Shown here piece by piece: positions 1 through 12,074 of a DNA stretch of 64,000 nt; position 1 is the first letter of the stretch, and every line of letters begins with the position of its first letter. Position numbers and translations under genes: made by a program. The notes under the pieces are model-generated. The model was not told the DNA's origin. It was given only the letters and a program-made list of their open reading frames with translations, and did not search any database. The DNA is from Mantis religiosa (Eukaryota > Arthropoda > Insecta > Mantodea > Mantidae): NCBI GenBank assembly GCA_030765055.1, contig CM060958.1, forward strand, positions 79,382,827 through 79,446,826. The letters run 5' to 3'.

Positions 1-50
1 CATTTTAAGGGTTTCAAAGGTATGCATAAAATTAATTTTTATATTTACCT

Positions 51-560
51 ACCAAGCGGAAGGCTCACGTAAATGTGGTTCGAATTCCGGAGGTGTGGGT
101 TCGATTTTCGTGGGCCGTCTACCTGAACCTTGCGGTTTTTCGGGGGTTTTCCGTGGTCACCAGGCGAATACTGGGTAATTTAATGGCATCTCCCGAATTG
201 TCTATCCCGAAATTTCAAGTCTCACATCTCGTGGTATCTTTCATAATAGATTGTCTGGGGTGTCTCGGCGCTGCATGGCTGGATGTTTCGCACCTGGTTA
301 ACATTGCCTCTTTGAGTAGAACGCTTTCGAGTCTCCAGGATGACCTGGCGGGCCAACGACCACGGTAGCTGCGACTCCAGGTTTTGCTGGTCTGCAGGAA
401 GAGTTTCCAACTTGTAAATAGTAAGGAACCTGCCCTCTGCACTGTTCTTACTTCTTGGATAGGACACTCCCTGTCTCTATTGCCTCATCCTTCTTCCCAG
501 GAATGCTCCACTTGGGGCTTTGGTACAGTAAACCACAGGTTTCAGTGCCTAAACCCCTCC
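51..560 (+). mobile_element. SINE-B copy 1 (tRNA-derived dispersed repeat)
   Basis: The stretch aligns by eye with the repeats at 48676-49240, 30345-30825 and 41885-42135. Shared landmarks are the head (gtgtgggttcgattttcgtg), a block around gggttttccgtggtcaccag, the phrase tctcggcgctgcatgg, and a 3' part with gtaaatagtaagga and ccctgcc. The head resembles pol III A and B boxes, so I call it a tRNA-derived SINE. The 3' boundary is approximate. Reading frames inside it are chance. Confidence 0.6.
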
Positions 561-1387
561 GCGGTAATCCTAATATTTACCTACCGAGGTACCTTCTGGT
601 CGCAACACTTAGAACTCGCGTCACGGAGGTTCCGGGTCCCATCCTCAGTGGCCAAAAAATGTGACCAAAGATTTCTTTCGCGGTTTCCTTTGGCGAATGC
701 TTTGTTGATTACTTTAATTTCGACGACTTCACAACCCAGTATTTCGTATTACTTTCATTTCAATCTGGCCTTTTTAGGGACGGGTGTGTCGAAGAAGATT
801 CACTCTGGCGCTTTTAAAATGCTCTGTTTGGTATGCACTTACAGTGGCTCGGGTCACTAGCCACTTCATCCCTTCCTCCCAGGGCTCGACATACCCTAGC
901 CTGTCTGCAAGGTTGGTTCAGTGTGGAATACTCTCCGTTTCCAATCCAACCTTATGTGCTATATATACATACATATTAACCACCTGCTAAAATTTATTAA
1001 GGACTGACAGGTCCTAAGGAGGATTAAAGTATATATCCTTATACTTCACCGGAAACCCAGTCTGTTTAATGTTACCATAGGCATTAAACCTTGATCACTT
1101 GCAGTTTAAACATGAAAAACAAAACTAATTTTATATATTGGCCATCCAGGAAGTTACCGCTGCGGTAACGTGTAAGGCTAGCATTCAGGAGTTTCCGGGT
1201 TCTAACCCCTTCGACTAACAGCCTTCATTATTTATTTCCCTTGCAATTTTTTCAGGTTAGGTTGTTGGTGCAGTAGTTCCGACGGATGCCAACAGATGGT
1301 GCAGATGTGTGTACTCTTCTACCATAGGTGCCTGAAAATATCTACCCAGGGTCCTAGGGTCGCTTCGTCATCTCTTTTTTTTGGTGC
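561..1387. other. No gene recognised; one tRNA-like patch
   Basis: I see no protein homology here. Around 1150-1215 there is a weak pol III-like pattern: gcggtaacgtgtaaggc followed by a B-box-like gggttctaacccc. It could be the head of an old SINE, but I found no second copy in the window. Confidence 0.3.
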
Positions 1388-1616
1388 AAATTACTTCCTC
1401 CAACTTAAGTCATATCGGACGATGAATGAAATAGCTAAAATGATGCTCAAATGAGTCCGGGGTCAATGGAGCTTAAGTTACTCGACATTAATCTATCAGG
1501 ATAAGGGAAAACCCTGTAAAAAGCCTTATCCAGGTAACTCACTCTGACCGAGATTCGAGCTCGGGACCTCTTGAACGTGAGGCAGACACGCTACCATCTA
1601 CGCTACTGAGGCGGGC
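1388..1616 (-). mobile_element. SINE-A copy 1
   Basis: This is the reverse complement of a family with seven copies here. The family starts with gcccgcctcggtagcgtag (A-box region), has the B-box gagttcgaatctcgg, then ggataagg and ttcccttatcc, and ends near cttaacgttggaggacgt. The copy is close to full length. Its 5' end, at the right, abuts a SINE-F repeat directly. Confidence 0.8.
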
Positions 1617-2300
1617 CGTCACCTCTGCCTGGGTGATGCTGAAAAGCTTCAGCGGTTGGAGGGGTGACAGTCTATCCAGCTATAGGTACTTTAGTGAGTG
1701 TCTGCGGCAGCACTGACTCTGCCATCTGCCGGCCGGGGAGGGGATCATTCCCCTTCAGCTGCTGTGGTGCGAGTGCTGCGGACTCCTAGTACTAGTGGTA
1801 CCTCCGATGATACCAAGAGGAACTTCGAGCCGAACGTTTGAGACCGTCCCGAATGGGAGTTGTTCGGATTGGGTTGGACTCAAGGGGGCCGTGTGTTCCC
1901 GACACACGGGGTAAGTCGTGTACCTCCAGCCAGGCTTCGGTCGATGGAGGGGGCAAAGGGTTGCCTAAAAAGTCCCGGGTACTAACCTCCAGAACTAGTA
2001 GAAGCCCCACCGAAATTATTCGGTAGTCTAACCTGCGGTTTGACGCGCTTAAATGGCGTATCCACTTCCACCCGTCTTGTGGATGGGAAGGGGGGCTTTT
2101 TAGACTCAAGTATTGCCCCACTGAAAGAGCCCCGGAGTTTTCCATCGCTGCCGGGTTGATAGAGACCGGAGTCTTGGGACTTTCGGGTAGACCTTGTGGT
2201 GAAAAGTCTAACTTTACCTCCTCCCTTCTTCGGTGAAGATTGTAGCCTACAATGATCCATATCGTGTCGCAGTGAATCGCGAGTCCCCGATACATACAAT
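1617..2300 (+). mobile_element. SINE-F (dispersed repeat) copy 1
   Basis: A GC-rich repeat whose core from about 1735 matches the reverse complement of 45740-46262. Shared blocks are cttcagctgctgtg, gttgttcggattgggttgg and tggcgtatccacttc. Upstream 1617-1735 may belong to it or be a separate piece. I see no open coding region with known homology. The long frame on the minus strand has no recognisable domain. Confidence 0.55.
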
Positions 2301-3263
2301 GCGTGATATCAGGCGGAATGACATATATAAATAAAAATAATCTGCTACTGTTCCGTAAGAAACTATTTACCAAGTATAGCTTAAGACGTAAATATAGACA
2401 GGTTTTCAACACCTCTTCTGTTAGAGGTTCACTTTACCATAAAGGAAAAATCAACCTTCAGCTGGAAAATTATTGGGATGCAGGTATTGTTGCATGCGTG
2501 TTTATATATTCAGACAGCCTTCAGTTTTACATTCTGTAAAGTCTGTTAATTTATGTACTTTCTAAATAATTAGTTTTAAAATTAACACAAAAATTATTCT
2601 ATAGATATTTTCTGAAACATAATTGTAGCCTTTGCTTTTTTATTTTTATTTGTTGTATAGTTCTAACGATTGATAAATTATGCATAACGTATTCAAAATT
2701 TATATCTTGAATTTTCTGTTGATATGCAATGAGGTCCTCTAAATTCTGAAGCAATATAATACAAATTTAAATAACCAATGAAACAAAATACGCAAAAGCG
2801 TACTGCCCAAACAAATATACGCCTGTTTAATACACACTTTAAATAAAATTTATTGTTGCTGAAATATTTTCTGTAATTAGTTGTACTTTTCTAATGCTTT
2901 GTTGTTTTCTGAAGTTGTGTAACTTTCACTACTTCTCGTAATGTTATGGAAAGAACGACTTTACTTCACTTCGCTTTCCTGCGTAGCCCCACTTTGAGCC
3001 TTCAACGAAATCTGTAATAAAGTAATTCCGCAAACATTTCTAATAACATGAAGCCAAAAAATAAGCTTTTCCAAGCATAATTAAAGAAGCTATATAAGGG
3101 TAAAGTTTAGTGGGTGGTGAATATAACAAATCACAGTTTTCTTAGAATAGCTATGCTTTTTTCGTGTCTTAAGAGGTATACAGATTTCAAAATTAAAATA
3201 AATTCTGGGAGCTTCAAACTTAACATTCTTAGTCTTAACTTAAGTTGCTACGTTGGGGAATTA
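2301..3263. other. AT-rich spacer, nothing recognised
   Basis: AT-rich sequence with no recognised ORF, SINE head or terminal repeats. It ends at the TA dinucleotide that flanks the next mariner. Confidence 0.5.
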
Positions 3264-4173
3264 CGAGGACTTTTCAATAAAAATGATCATAATATTTAAA
3301 TAATAATTTTGCGCAGTAAAATTCAATCTTATTATATTTTGTTAGCTTAATGTGAAACAAACACACTGTAGTAGTTTCATTGATCGTACTCCTGGTTCCC
3401 GCCTGTGAGAACCAGGTAAGTTCAGACATGCTCAGTATTGCGTACCGCTGCAATGGAGGTAACATGCAGTTAAAATTGATGTTAGAGGAACATCCAGAGT
3501 TTCTTACAAACGTAATCACTGCTGATGAAACTTGGCTACATCATTTTGATTCTGAGAGCAAACAGCAAAGCTCAGTGTGGAAATCTCCTTCATCACCAAC
3601 CCCCCCAAAAGCAAAAGTGGTTGCTTCTGCTGGGAAAGTTATAGTCAACACATTCTTTGATATTCATGGAATGATTTATCAATATGTTCCCGCACACACA
3701 TCAGTAACTGGACAATAATACAGGGATGTCTTGAAAATATTGCAAGTCCATATCAGGTGCGAAAGACCACATTTCCGTGAAGCAGGCTGGATGCTGCACC
3801 ACGAAAATGCACGGCTGCATACTGACAATGTTGTTGCTAAATATATTGAAAAAATCAACGTGAAGTACATCCCTCACCCTCCCTATAGTCCGGATTTAGC
3901 ACCATGCAAACTTTTTCTATTCCCTAACTTGAAGAGGCGCCTTCGTGTGAGGCATTATCCAGCATCAGAGGCAGTGGTGAAGCCTGCGGAGACAATTTTG
4001 AAGGATTTCTCAAAAAATGTTTTCCACCATGTCTTAGAAGAATGGTAGAATCGCTGGGACAAGTGCATCGCATTCAGGGGAGACTATTTTGAGAAGAACC
4101 ATCAAAATTATGAGGATGAGTAAAGGTACGTTGTCAAAAAGACTTGTGATCATTCTTTATTGAAGAGCCCTGG
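3264..4173 (+). mobile_element. Mariner element M1, N-terminally deleted and decayed
   Basis: Terminal inverted repeats of about 28 bp bound the element: a variant of cgagggctgttcaataaaga on the left and its complement on the right, each next to TA. Frames at 3380-3718 and 3731-4048 together cover the catalytic part of a mariner transposase, with DETWLHHFD, an altered second motif (HHENARLH, so the second Asp is Glu) and HPPYSPDLAPC. A stop separates the two frames, and another (EEW then stop) interrupts the C-terminus. The helix-turn-helix half is absent, as in M2 to M5. The element is not functional. Confidence 0.9.
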
Positions 4174-4504
4174 TATAACTTCAATTTTTGGGAACAGTCT
4201 ATGAATATCTGTTCAATCGGAGTGGCCGTTGCATAACTGATAAAGTAAGAGACAAAGTCTTTGCATTACACAATAAGTATGAGATTATTTCTTATATGTG
4301 AAGAAGCTACTTCCGATATACCACGTTTGCCAGCTGCCCCGTCTTTCGTATGTATATCGAAAAATACATAAAATATCTTTCAACATTTCCTTTTTAATAT
4401 GAATGTACTTGACTACTGATTTTGTTCTTATTTCATCTGATGCGAACGTACGAATGTGTCTGAGGTATAGAAGCTGTTGGTATTTTATGTACGAAAGTCG
4501 GCTG
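4174..4504. other. Spacer, nothing recognised
   Basis: No coding, SINE or terminal-repeat signal is visible between M1 and the next transposase remnant. Confidence 0.4.
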
Positions 4505-5091
4505 ATAAATCCCGGGCCTAAAAATAATTTTGTTCTTTATTTTTCAACATAATCTCAAGAAAGGCTAATGCATTTGACAATCGGTGTTTTAATTTAACCA
4601 TCACTATAGAGCGATTTAGAATAGTCCTGAAAATTCTCCAATGCATCAATGATCTCTTGGTGAACTCTTCGATCTCCAAGAAAGTTTTTAAGGTTCGGGA
4701 ACAAGTGATTGTTACTGGGTGCTAGATCTGGCAAAAAGGGTGCATCTTCAAGCAATTTGAATTTTAATTCAGACATTTTTCCCCATTGTACTGACTGAAC
4801 TATGGGCCGGAGCATTGTCATGAAGCAACAATGTATTTTTCTTTGCCAAATGGAGTATTTTTCTTTTCACTTCATCACTCTAATGTTGCAATAAGATATC
4901 GTGGTAGTCACTAGTGATACGTTTACCCTTTTACAAGTAACCAATAAAAAAAATTCTCTGCGATTACCAGAAAACACTCGCCATAACCTTGACAAAATGG
5001 ACTTTGCCATTTTCGGAGTTGTTTCACTTGGCGGAATCCATTACTTTGTCTGTGATTAACTTTATGGAGTGTAGTAATGTATCCAAGTTTA
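4505..5091 (-). pseudogene. Mariner-family transposase remnant (different lineage from M1)
   Basis: Reading right to left, a frame at 4594-4821 gives LPDLAPSNNHLFPNLKNFLG, the third catalytic Asp region of a mariner transposase. It is followed by a C-terminal segment ending YSKSLYSDG. Upstream sequence up to about 5090 is consistent with earlier transposase parts but is broken in all frames. The expected D/D after LAPS reads as Asn. No clean terminal repeats were found. It differs from the M1-M5 family and belongs to the wider group with HLFPNLK motifs. Confidence 0.7.
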
Positions 5092-5260
5092 GCCCGCCTC
5101 GTTAGCGTAGATGGTAGCTCGTATCTCAGTCAGGGTGAGTTACCTGGATAAGGTCTTTCCAGGATTTTCCCTTATCCTATAAGACGAATATCGGGTAACT
5201 CTAATCTCCATGGACTCCGGCCTCATTTGAGCATAATTTCCATCATTTCATTCATCGTCC
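5092..5260 (+). mobile_element. SINE-A copy 2, lacking the B-box
   Basis: The copy starts agcccgcctcgttagcgtag and continues into ggataagg, cccttatcc and the 3' part. It lacks about 30 bases between gatggtagc and atctc. That deletion removes the anticodon-arm equivalent and most of the B-box. Confidence 0.8.
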
Positions 5261-7436
5261 ATTCATTCATCCATGGTAACAAGGCGCCTCAAAAATTCAC
5301 TGGGATTTTTACGGTAGAGCCCCAAATTCTTAACAGGAACACTTTTCCTGATGAGGTGCTCTGGCCCTTAGCAAACCACGTGGAACTCTCCCTTGGGCTC
5401 AACATCTCACAATTAAGGATTGATGGCGCGCTGAGGTTAAGGAAAGGGAGATTGTAACCGGTTCGAGGTAACTTGTAGCTCCCGCGTGAGAACTCTCATT
5501 TGTACTTCAGGAGTGGGTGCGTCCTGACTGGTTGTGGGCAGAATGAAGATGACACCTTGAATCTGGTAGACAGAAGTTTATTGTTGTCCTTGCTCGCCAC
5601 CGTAAAGTCGTCGTTGGTGTGGTTGCTGTGTTTAGCGTCACTGTATCCCGCGTCAATATTGTTTTGTGAAGCGCAGAGACTACGCACTGCGTAGTCGAAC
5701 TAGATATATTTATAGTCTTCCTTATATATTCCTCTTTACGCTAACTCACACTGGAGCGACTGCTAAATACTGCACTTTGTCTCGGTACATGGCGCGGAAG
5801 TGTACTTGTTAGGCGGCGCCGAATACGCGTCCGTCTCACGTAGATCACAGGACCCAAGTGTTCTTACTATAAAAAGCTACTTTCCGCCGTCACTTTGAAC
5901 TACCCCCACTCTGGATATTTTTTTGGAGTTTGAAAAATCACATGAACAAATATTAATTTTTCATTGGCTGGTATCTATCCCCACTTAAGATCAGTGTTAA
6001 GAATTTCCAGTTTCCGACCTAATATCAGAGACGCTTTCTCTAACGGTCCGCATGCAAAAACTTATGCGGAAGCATGCGTTCTGCGCGTCGGTCAACATCT
6101 TGAAGCCTGTTGTCAGAAGCTCGCATGGGAGCTTAACAATGGGCTAGTTTGCGACTGGGAGGCACCAAATTGCCCTTTAGGGCAAAACAGACAATAGAGT
6201 AGGGTTGTTGTTTACAGGGATTGCAAAGGGAGCTTACTGACCTTGTCACTGTGGCCTTCTCTGGAGTATATGCTAGCATTTTGGCATATATCTATTCTGG
6301 TATACGTCATTTATTTATATTTATTCCTCTGTTTATGTTAATGTATTTCTGATATCAAGTTATATGTCGTCTCAGTGTTCTAGGTAACAGGGGCTGCGCC
6401 ACTGAGCAACTTTTGATCATGTGTCAACAAACGCGTCACCCATCTTGTGCAGACCTTGTGAAAGCCCAAAACATTACTTAAAATATTAGCTACACGTTTT
6501 TAATGTATTTACGGTCTTTGCTATCTCAAAAAACTTTCATCTGCGGTTTACCAGTGGTTAACGATGAATTTTTTCAATGATCTCTGGAGTTGTGACTTCC
6601 ACAGGGCGTCCTGAGTGAGGCTCATCACTAGTGCTCGCACGTCCCATTTTAAACTCGCAACCCACTTTTTAATCATTGTATATGAAGGGGCACAATCTTT
6701 CAATTAGCTGTCCATTTCCTCTTTAATTTCTTTAGGCATTAAGTCTTTTCACTGCTCAATTTTCCAAATCCTCGGTTTACGTAAAATCGCTATACTTGTC
6801 TTGTTTAAAATGCTCTCATTCAAAAACTAAACAAGCTACTGGCCTGAAAGTATGGTTACAGGCTAGTCTAGAGTAAAATTATTAAATTTCGTGCTCCCAT
6901 AATTGATAATGAAGCCTAGGACTTTTGTTACACAATGAAACATACTAAATAAAGCGATTTTGTGTTCACCGTGCAGATTTATAGGCTTTTTACTTATACT
7001 GACAACATAACAGCTATATGTTTGTTTTACTTAACATTTATCTATCCACTGGATTTAAAAATCAATTTATTTGTTTTATAGCATCTCAAGCATGAAAAAA
7101 TAGCAAATAAGTAACCCATATTAAACTTAGTTATTATTAAGGCCCGGAAGTTTTTGACCTAAAAATTCTTTAAAAGTGAGCTATAGAATGCCCTTAAAAT
7201 ATAAAAAATGCACATAAAATGTAAAAAAAATGACCTAACAAAAATTAACAATTTCTTTCATAATAATAAATTAATAACTGTCACAGAAAAATAACCACAT
7301 TTTAAAATTAACTTTCTTAGTAAATAATGCAATTTATTGTTACTAAATAATAAACAAATTCAAAACTCATCAGGTCATTTTCAATTTTATAAAATATGAA
7401 AAAATAGGTTAGAGTACCCATTAACCAAAACATACC
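5261..7436. other. Intergenic stretch, nothing firmly recognised
   Basis: Several short frames occur, such as 5964-6197, but none carries a motif I recognise. From about 7140 the sequence becomes very AT-rich and probably includes the 3' untranslated part of the hAT remnant that follows. Confidence 0.4.
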
Positions 7437-8879
7437 TTACTTAGCGTTGCAGTACACCACCATGATCATCTTCAAGTTATCAAAAGTAAAGGAACGGCAG
7501 TTGTCAGCTAAAACTGTTTTATACTTTGAGAAACTTCTCTCCACTTCCACAGATGTTATAGATGCATATTTGAAAAACACACTGTCACTGCCTGTTAAAT
7601 CCCGTTCAAAAATATCAGTTCTGAAGTTTTGTTCTGACAAGATATCGACAATATGACAAACTGTCTGGTGTCCTTTATTTTTGTCCAACACAAATTTTAG
7701 ATTCTGTCTAATTTTCTCCCCAATCTCACCTTTTACATTTTGTATCCTCTCTTCCACAATCCTCACTAACTGAATCGACTTATCCATTGTCATGCCATTT
7801 TATTCAAGGCGGGTTATGGTATCCGTCAAAAATGCAAAATTTGATTTAATAAAATCTATTTTACCTTGCCTTAGGATCTACCCTATCAACTCTATTCACC
7901 ACTTCTCTCACTATTTGAAAATTGTCACAGTAGTATATACATGCAGTTAACCATGTACCCCACCGTGTTAAAATTGGTGCCGGAGGCAAAGCTATATCAG
8001 GGGCTTTTTCTTTGAAATGCATAGTTCGGGTTGGCGCTTTTAAACATATTTTCTTTAATGAGGAAATTAGTGTATCTACTTCTAGAAATGTTGATCTAAC
8101 TTGTTCCGCAATTCGATGAAAAGCATGGGCCAAACACGTAACTTGCGCGATCTTGCTGTAAAATAATTGAATCGATTTTACAGCCTTTACCATGTAAGGC
8201 GCCGTGTCTGTTAGGAAGAGGAACGCGTTGTTGTGCTGTGTTCCACTAGGCCACAATAAACACCTATATTTATCGAACAGTTTGCATATTTGACAGTGGT
8301 TAACAGCTTCCATAACCTCTAAAGTCAGAAGAAACATTTGTCCGGAACTAGTAGCTTCTAGCGTACCTATCCTACATTGGCTATATAACGTCCCTCTGAA
8401 TCGGTTGTATCATCAATTGATACATAAATTTTTTCCAATTCACATACTCACGTACTTGGTTTAACGTGTCTTCATTACATTTTTGTAGGTAACTTTTACA
8501 CAAAGTTGATTTATCTGAAATTGTATGACCAGTGTGACGTTCAAGAAAATCTCGTAATCTGGAAGTACTTAATTTTCTTAGCTGAATATTTGAACTAACA
8601 AACACTTCACATAATTCTTTATAAAAAGAAGATGACTTGTTACTTGACGTCGAAGTCGTTTCTTTTTACAGTACTTGAGACGCTTGTCTTTTTTCAAATT
8701 TGAAGAGCTCTCAAATGTTTTTGCCGCCCAACATGTACGGTGAACCGTTTGTCTGCAGCTACTTTAATTTTGGCACATTTTACAGAATAATACAGTTCCA
8801 TCATAGAAAATATATTTCCGCCAAACTCTGAAACATACTGTTTCAAATGGGACGCAGTTGACTGTTTTTGTTTCGGCAT
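7437..8879 (-). pseudogene. hAT-type transposase pseudogene (CGGBP1-like architecture)
   Basis: Four collinear minus-strand pieces describe one broken protein. The start at 8879 gives MPKQKQSTASHLKQYVSEFG, followed by a degenerate BED/CGGBP1-like zinc-finger region. The piece at 8381-8605 has FLERHTGHTISDKSTL. The piece at 7861-8337 has LFLTDTAPYMVKA, CLAHAFHRIAEQVR and PILTRWGTWL, typical of the central hAT core. The piece at 7437-7793 has FFKYASITSVEVERSFSKYK, the C-terminal hAT dimerisation motif. Stops and frameshifts separate the pieces, and part of the zinc-finger cysteines are lost. hAT enzymes cut and paste DNA; this copy is dead. The family assignment is confident; the link to host CGGBP1-like genes is an analogy. 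Confidence 0.85.
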
Positions 8880-9894
8880 TTCAATTCCACAACACAACAA
8901 ATTTACACACCTCACAAGCTAATACTCTCCCTGCTGCGAAACATCTAGTTCCTGAAGTCCTGACTGATGTAATCCACACGTATTGCTTGATGTAATCGGT
9001 GATTCCTCGAAATGATGCGTCATAAATTCACCAGCACTGATAGGACGCTGACCTGTGTTAATTACATGTTTACCACACTTACAAGGTTACTATTTCATAA
9101 AAAATGATGATACAATGAACCTTTAATCACAGGTTATTAAAAGAAAAAGCCCATGGGTCAGGGTCCGGGCCTCCCGAATGCACGCTACTGAGAAAAATGT
9201 CCAATAAAGTGAAAAAGAAAGAAAATGACCGAAAAGTGCTTCTAAATATTAAAAAAGTGAGGTATAAAGTGTGGGGAAAATGCATTTTGATGACATATAA
9301 AAGCCATACATATCTAACGTATTTGTTCCAGAATGCACTTATTTATAATAAGCATCACCTGTCACTACTCAGAAAGAAGATGACTTTTCATCAAAATCCG
9401 CGCCCTAGTTATTATATGTAGAGTATAGAGCTGAGTGGAAGTTAACTCTCAACTGTAGTTTAAATTCCTGATGTTCAGGCAACTTCTCTACTTAAGCTGT
9501 ATAGCGGGGTACCTAGTGTGTAGGCGAAAGTAGGATATATTTATAGCGCCACTCGATGCTGCAACAGGAGTGCTCTTTCGCTACCATAGCGCTAGTAATA
9601 AAGACTTAACTAGAATATTCACAAGGATGTGAATGTAGAGACACATGCCTTGATTCTGTGCAAATAAGAATCAAAATTTGTCAGGAAATTAGTTAATTCA
9701 TAACAATAGTATGTCATACTAAAATTATTAGACATAGCCGTTGTAGATGTCGCCGTTATTAGATGTGTAACCGTCTGACATCCAATTATTGTTCCCCTAT
9801 CATTCTATCGCCGATTTATATTTATTTCTCTACTAGAACAGAATCTTAAGGAGCGAATTCAGTACGACGACTAAACGTGGTCTACTGTGCTTGT
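8880..9894. other. Spacer flanking the hAT remnant
   Basis: The sequence upstream of the hAT start has no further coding similarity. A short inverted match (aggcccgga near 7141, tccgggcct near 9166) could be decayed terminal repeats, but no 8-bp duplication supports it. The rest, to 9894, is unassigned. Confidence 0.3.
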
Positions 9895-10328
9895 GCTACC
9901 CCTGGATCAAGGATGAGGCGAGATGAGGCATAGGGTGACCCCAGGAGTCATGACATAGCAAGGCACAGAGCCACTAATATTGAGCAGTTGGAAACTCCCC
10001 GTCAGAACCGGCATCACTGTAGGAGGAAGTGTTTAGCAAGAGCATAGCATCTCTCCATGCAAATCTAAGATTCCCCCCGACACTTCTACCCTGAAACAGA
10101 TCACTAGATGAAAGATGATGTGAAATGATAATGGAGATAAATGGAAGGACAGGAAATTAGGGGGATGTATTGAACCTATCCAGCATTCACCTGCTGACCC
10201 GGAATATCTCGAAAACACAATGACCCATGGGTCATAAGCATGCCAGCCACGGGAAACAAACCCTGACCTCCCCGACTTCTGCTGACCACAGACAAAAACA
10301 CCTGGGTCATCCCACTTGGTGACTAATC
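9895..10328 (-). mobile_element. SINE-B copy 2
   Basis: The reverse complement gives the SINE-B landmarks: caagtgggatgaccc at the head, gggtttgtttcccgtggctg (B-box-like), cctgtccttccatttatctc, atctagtgatctgtttcagg and gtagaagtgtcgg. The 3' end near 9895 is uncertain because that part diverges. Confidence 0.65.
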
Positions 10329-10439
10329 ATTTACTAAATAAAGGAGATATTGTATTCCGATAACCTCCTTGGTTGTGCAGAGCGTCCCACGTAGATCTGG
10401 GCATGACTAAATACGATAAATCTACCATGTCTATGTCTA

Positions 10440-11480
10440 GTATCCGCACATGCTTTTTTTTTTAGAATTTTTATCGCGATATGAAGACCATTTTATAATT
10501 TATACTGATTGTTTCAAGACCATGTGTTGGTTGTGCTAACGTGTGTGGAACCGAACCGTATACATTCGGATTCCATACTAGCACTTCCGTTTATACTGCA
10601 GAGCTTCATGCAATATACCGGGCCATTTTACACGTACGGCGACTAAAGTTGGGGAACTGCTTAATTCTATGCGATTCCCTCAGTGCACTTCAAAGCCTAC
10701 GGCAGCTGTACAACTACCATCCTATTCTGAAGCGTCTCCAAGATGACCTCCACGTTTTACACGATTCTGGCGTTAGCGTGCTGTGTGCATGCATCCCTGG
10801 TCACATAGGTTAGCGAAGAAATCAAATGGCGGATTCAGCAGCCAAGACGGCTACCATGAATCCCAGGGTTCGAGTGCCATCTGTGACATAGAAAGATTTT
10901 AGGACTTTAATGCGGAGAGCTGTGCAAACCTGCTGGCAGGAAGAGTGGTCCGCTCTCCACAGCAATAAACTTAGATCTGTGTAAGAACTTCCGATTCCCT
11001 GGGTTACCTCCTGTCGGTCATCTCGTCGCGAGGAGGTGAGTTTGGCTCGCTTACGTATTGGGCACTGGTATTTTACTCTTAGTTTTCTCTTTAGAAAGGA
11101 GCCTGTGCCACTGTGTGCGTTTTGCAACGAAGCGTTATCTGTCCGTCACATGCTACTAGTGGTTTTGCCTAGCACACCTTAGGACGTCTCTGCAGCTGCC
11201 AGCTTTGCAGAAATACTGGCGGATGATAATAAAGTACTGGAGAAGGTTTTTAAGTTATTTTCTAGGTTTGATTTTAGAATTTAGCGAAGAGTATTTTTTT
11301 GTAGCTTGGATTTATATTTCTTTTTATTTTATTTTTGTTATGTACATGTATTTTTTGTAAGTTTATTTACACTTGTATATAGTTTTAGAACGATTTATAT
11401 CTGGCTTTTGCCATGAATACTTTTTTAAAGGGCGCTGATAACCTCTATAGTTGAGCGACCTTATACACATATCATCATCA
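10440..11480 (+). pseudogene. Non-LTR retrotransposon 3' end: RNase H domain and C-terminal region
   Basis: A 90-residue frame at 10541-10813 contains TAELHAIYRAIL and LILCDSLSALQSL, which carry the Glu and second Asp of RNase H as found in I-group non-LTR elements. The first Asp motif (IYTD) lies upstream in another frame, so there is a frameshift near 10530. After a stop at about 10811, collinear sequence continues in shifted frames with DSAAKTAT and LCAFCNEALSVRHML, the usual C-terminal Cys-containing tail. The 3' untranslated part ends near gggcgctgataacctctata and a short catcatca run. The copy is 5'-truncated. Clade is uncertain beyond I/Jockey-like. Confidence 0.8.
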
Positions 11481-12074
11481 CAAAACTTTTATCGGAAATA
11501 CGTCTTCTATCAATACGTCAAGACAAAATATTTTAATGACATTTATATCTTGAAAAAACTTCTGAAGTTAATTTCAATCTGAATGGCTTACCATCCTTAA
11601 GAGATGGAAAAAGGTCTTACTACTAAAATATTTAGATCTCCTTAAAACACACAATTATGTTGAATATTTTCTTTAACGCCTTTGTCCGCTTAACACATTT
11701 CTTCATGGTGGGGCGTTTTTCGACTTCCAAAGCTGATGCAGATACCAGTGGAGTAAAGATCGGACTGTTCGCTTCCCTTGGAGCTATATAGATTATCTTC
11801 GTTTCCCACCACAGAGCACGTGGCGTAATTCCTGAGCTCTGTAAGTATCGACTGGAACTGCTGCTGTTTGTATATTGCCATCAATAAGTTGCAAATTCTC
11901 ATACGTCCATCGGGCGTAATTTGGTCCAATGGGGGACAGACTTCCTCTAGATGTTTCGTGCTGTTGCAAACATAAAGCGATATTCGTCTTCAAACGTATA
12001 TTTACCACTGGTATAATGTTGAACATTGGAACATGATATTGTTCCTTCCTGGTAAATCAGCACTATTGAACATA
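11481..12074. other. Spacer, nothing recognised
   Basis: Two overlapping minus frames (11690-11929, 11793-12026) carry no known motif. They are treated as chance. Confidence 0.35.

Noticed and set aside
7141..9180. Possible terminal inverted repeats of the hAT element (aggcccgga and its complement)
   Set aside because: Only about 9 bp match and there is no 8-bp target duplication, so the ends are not supported.
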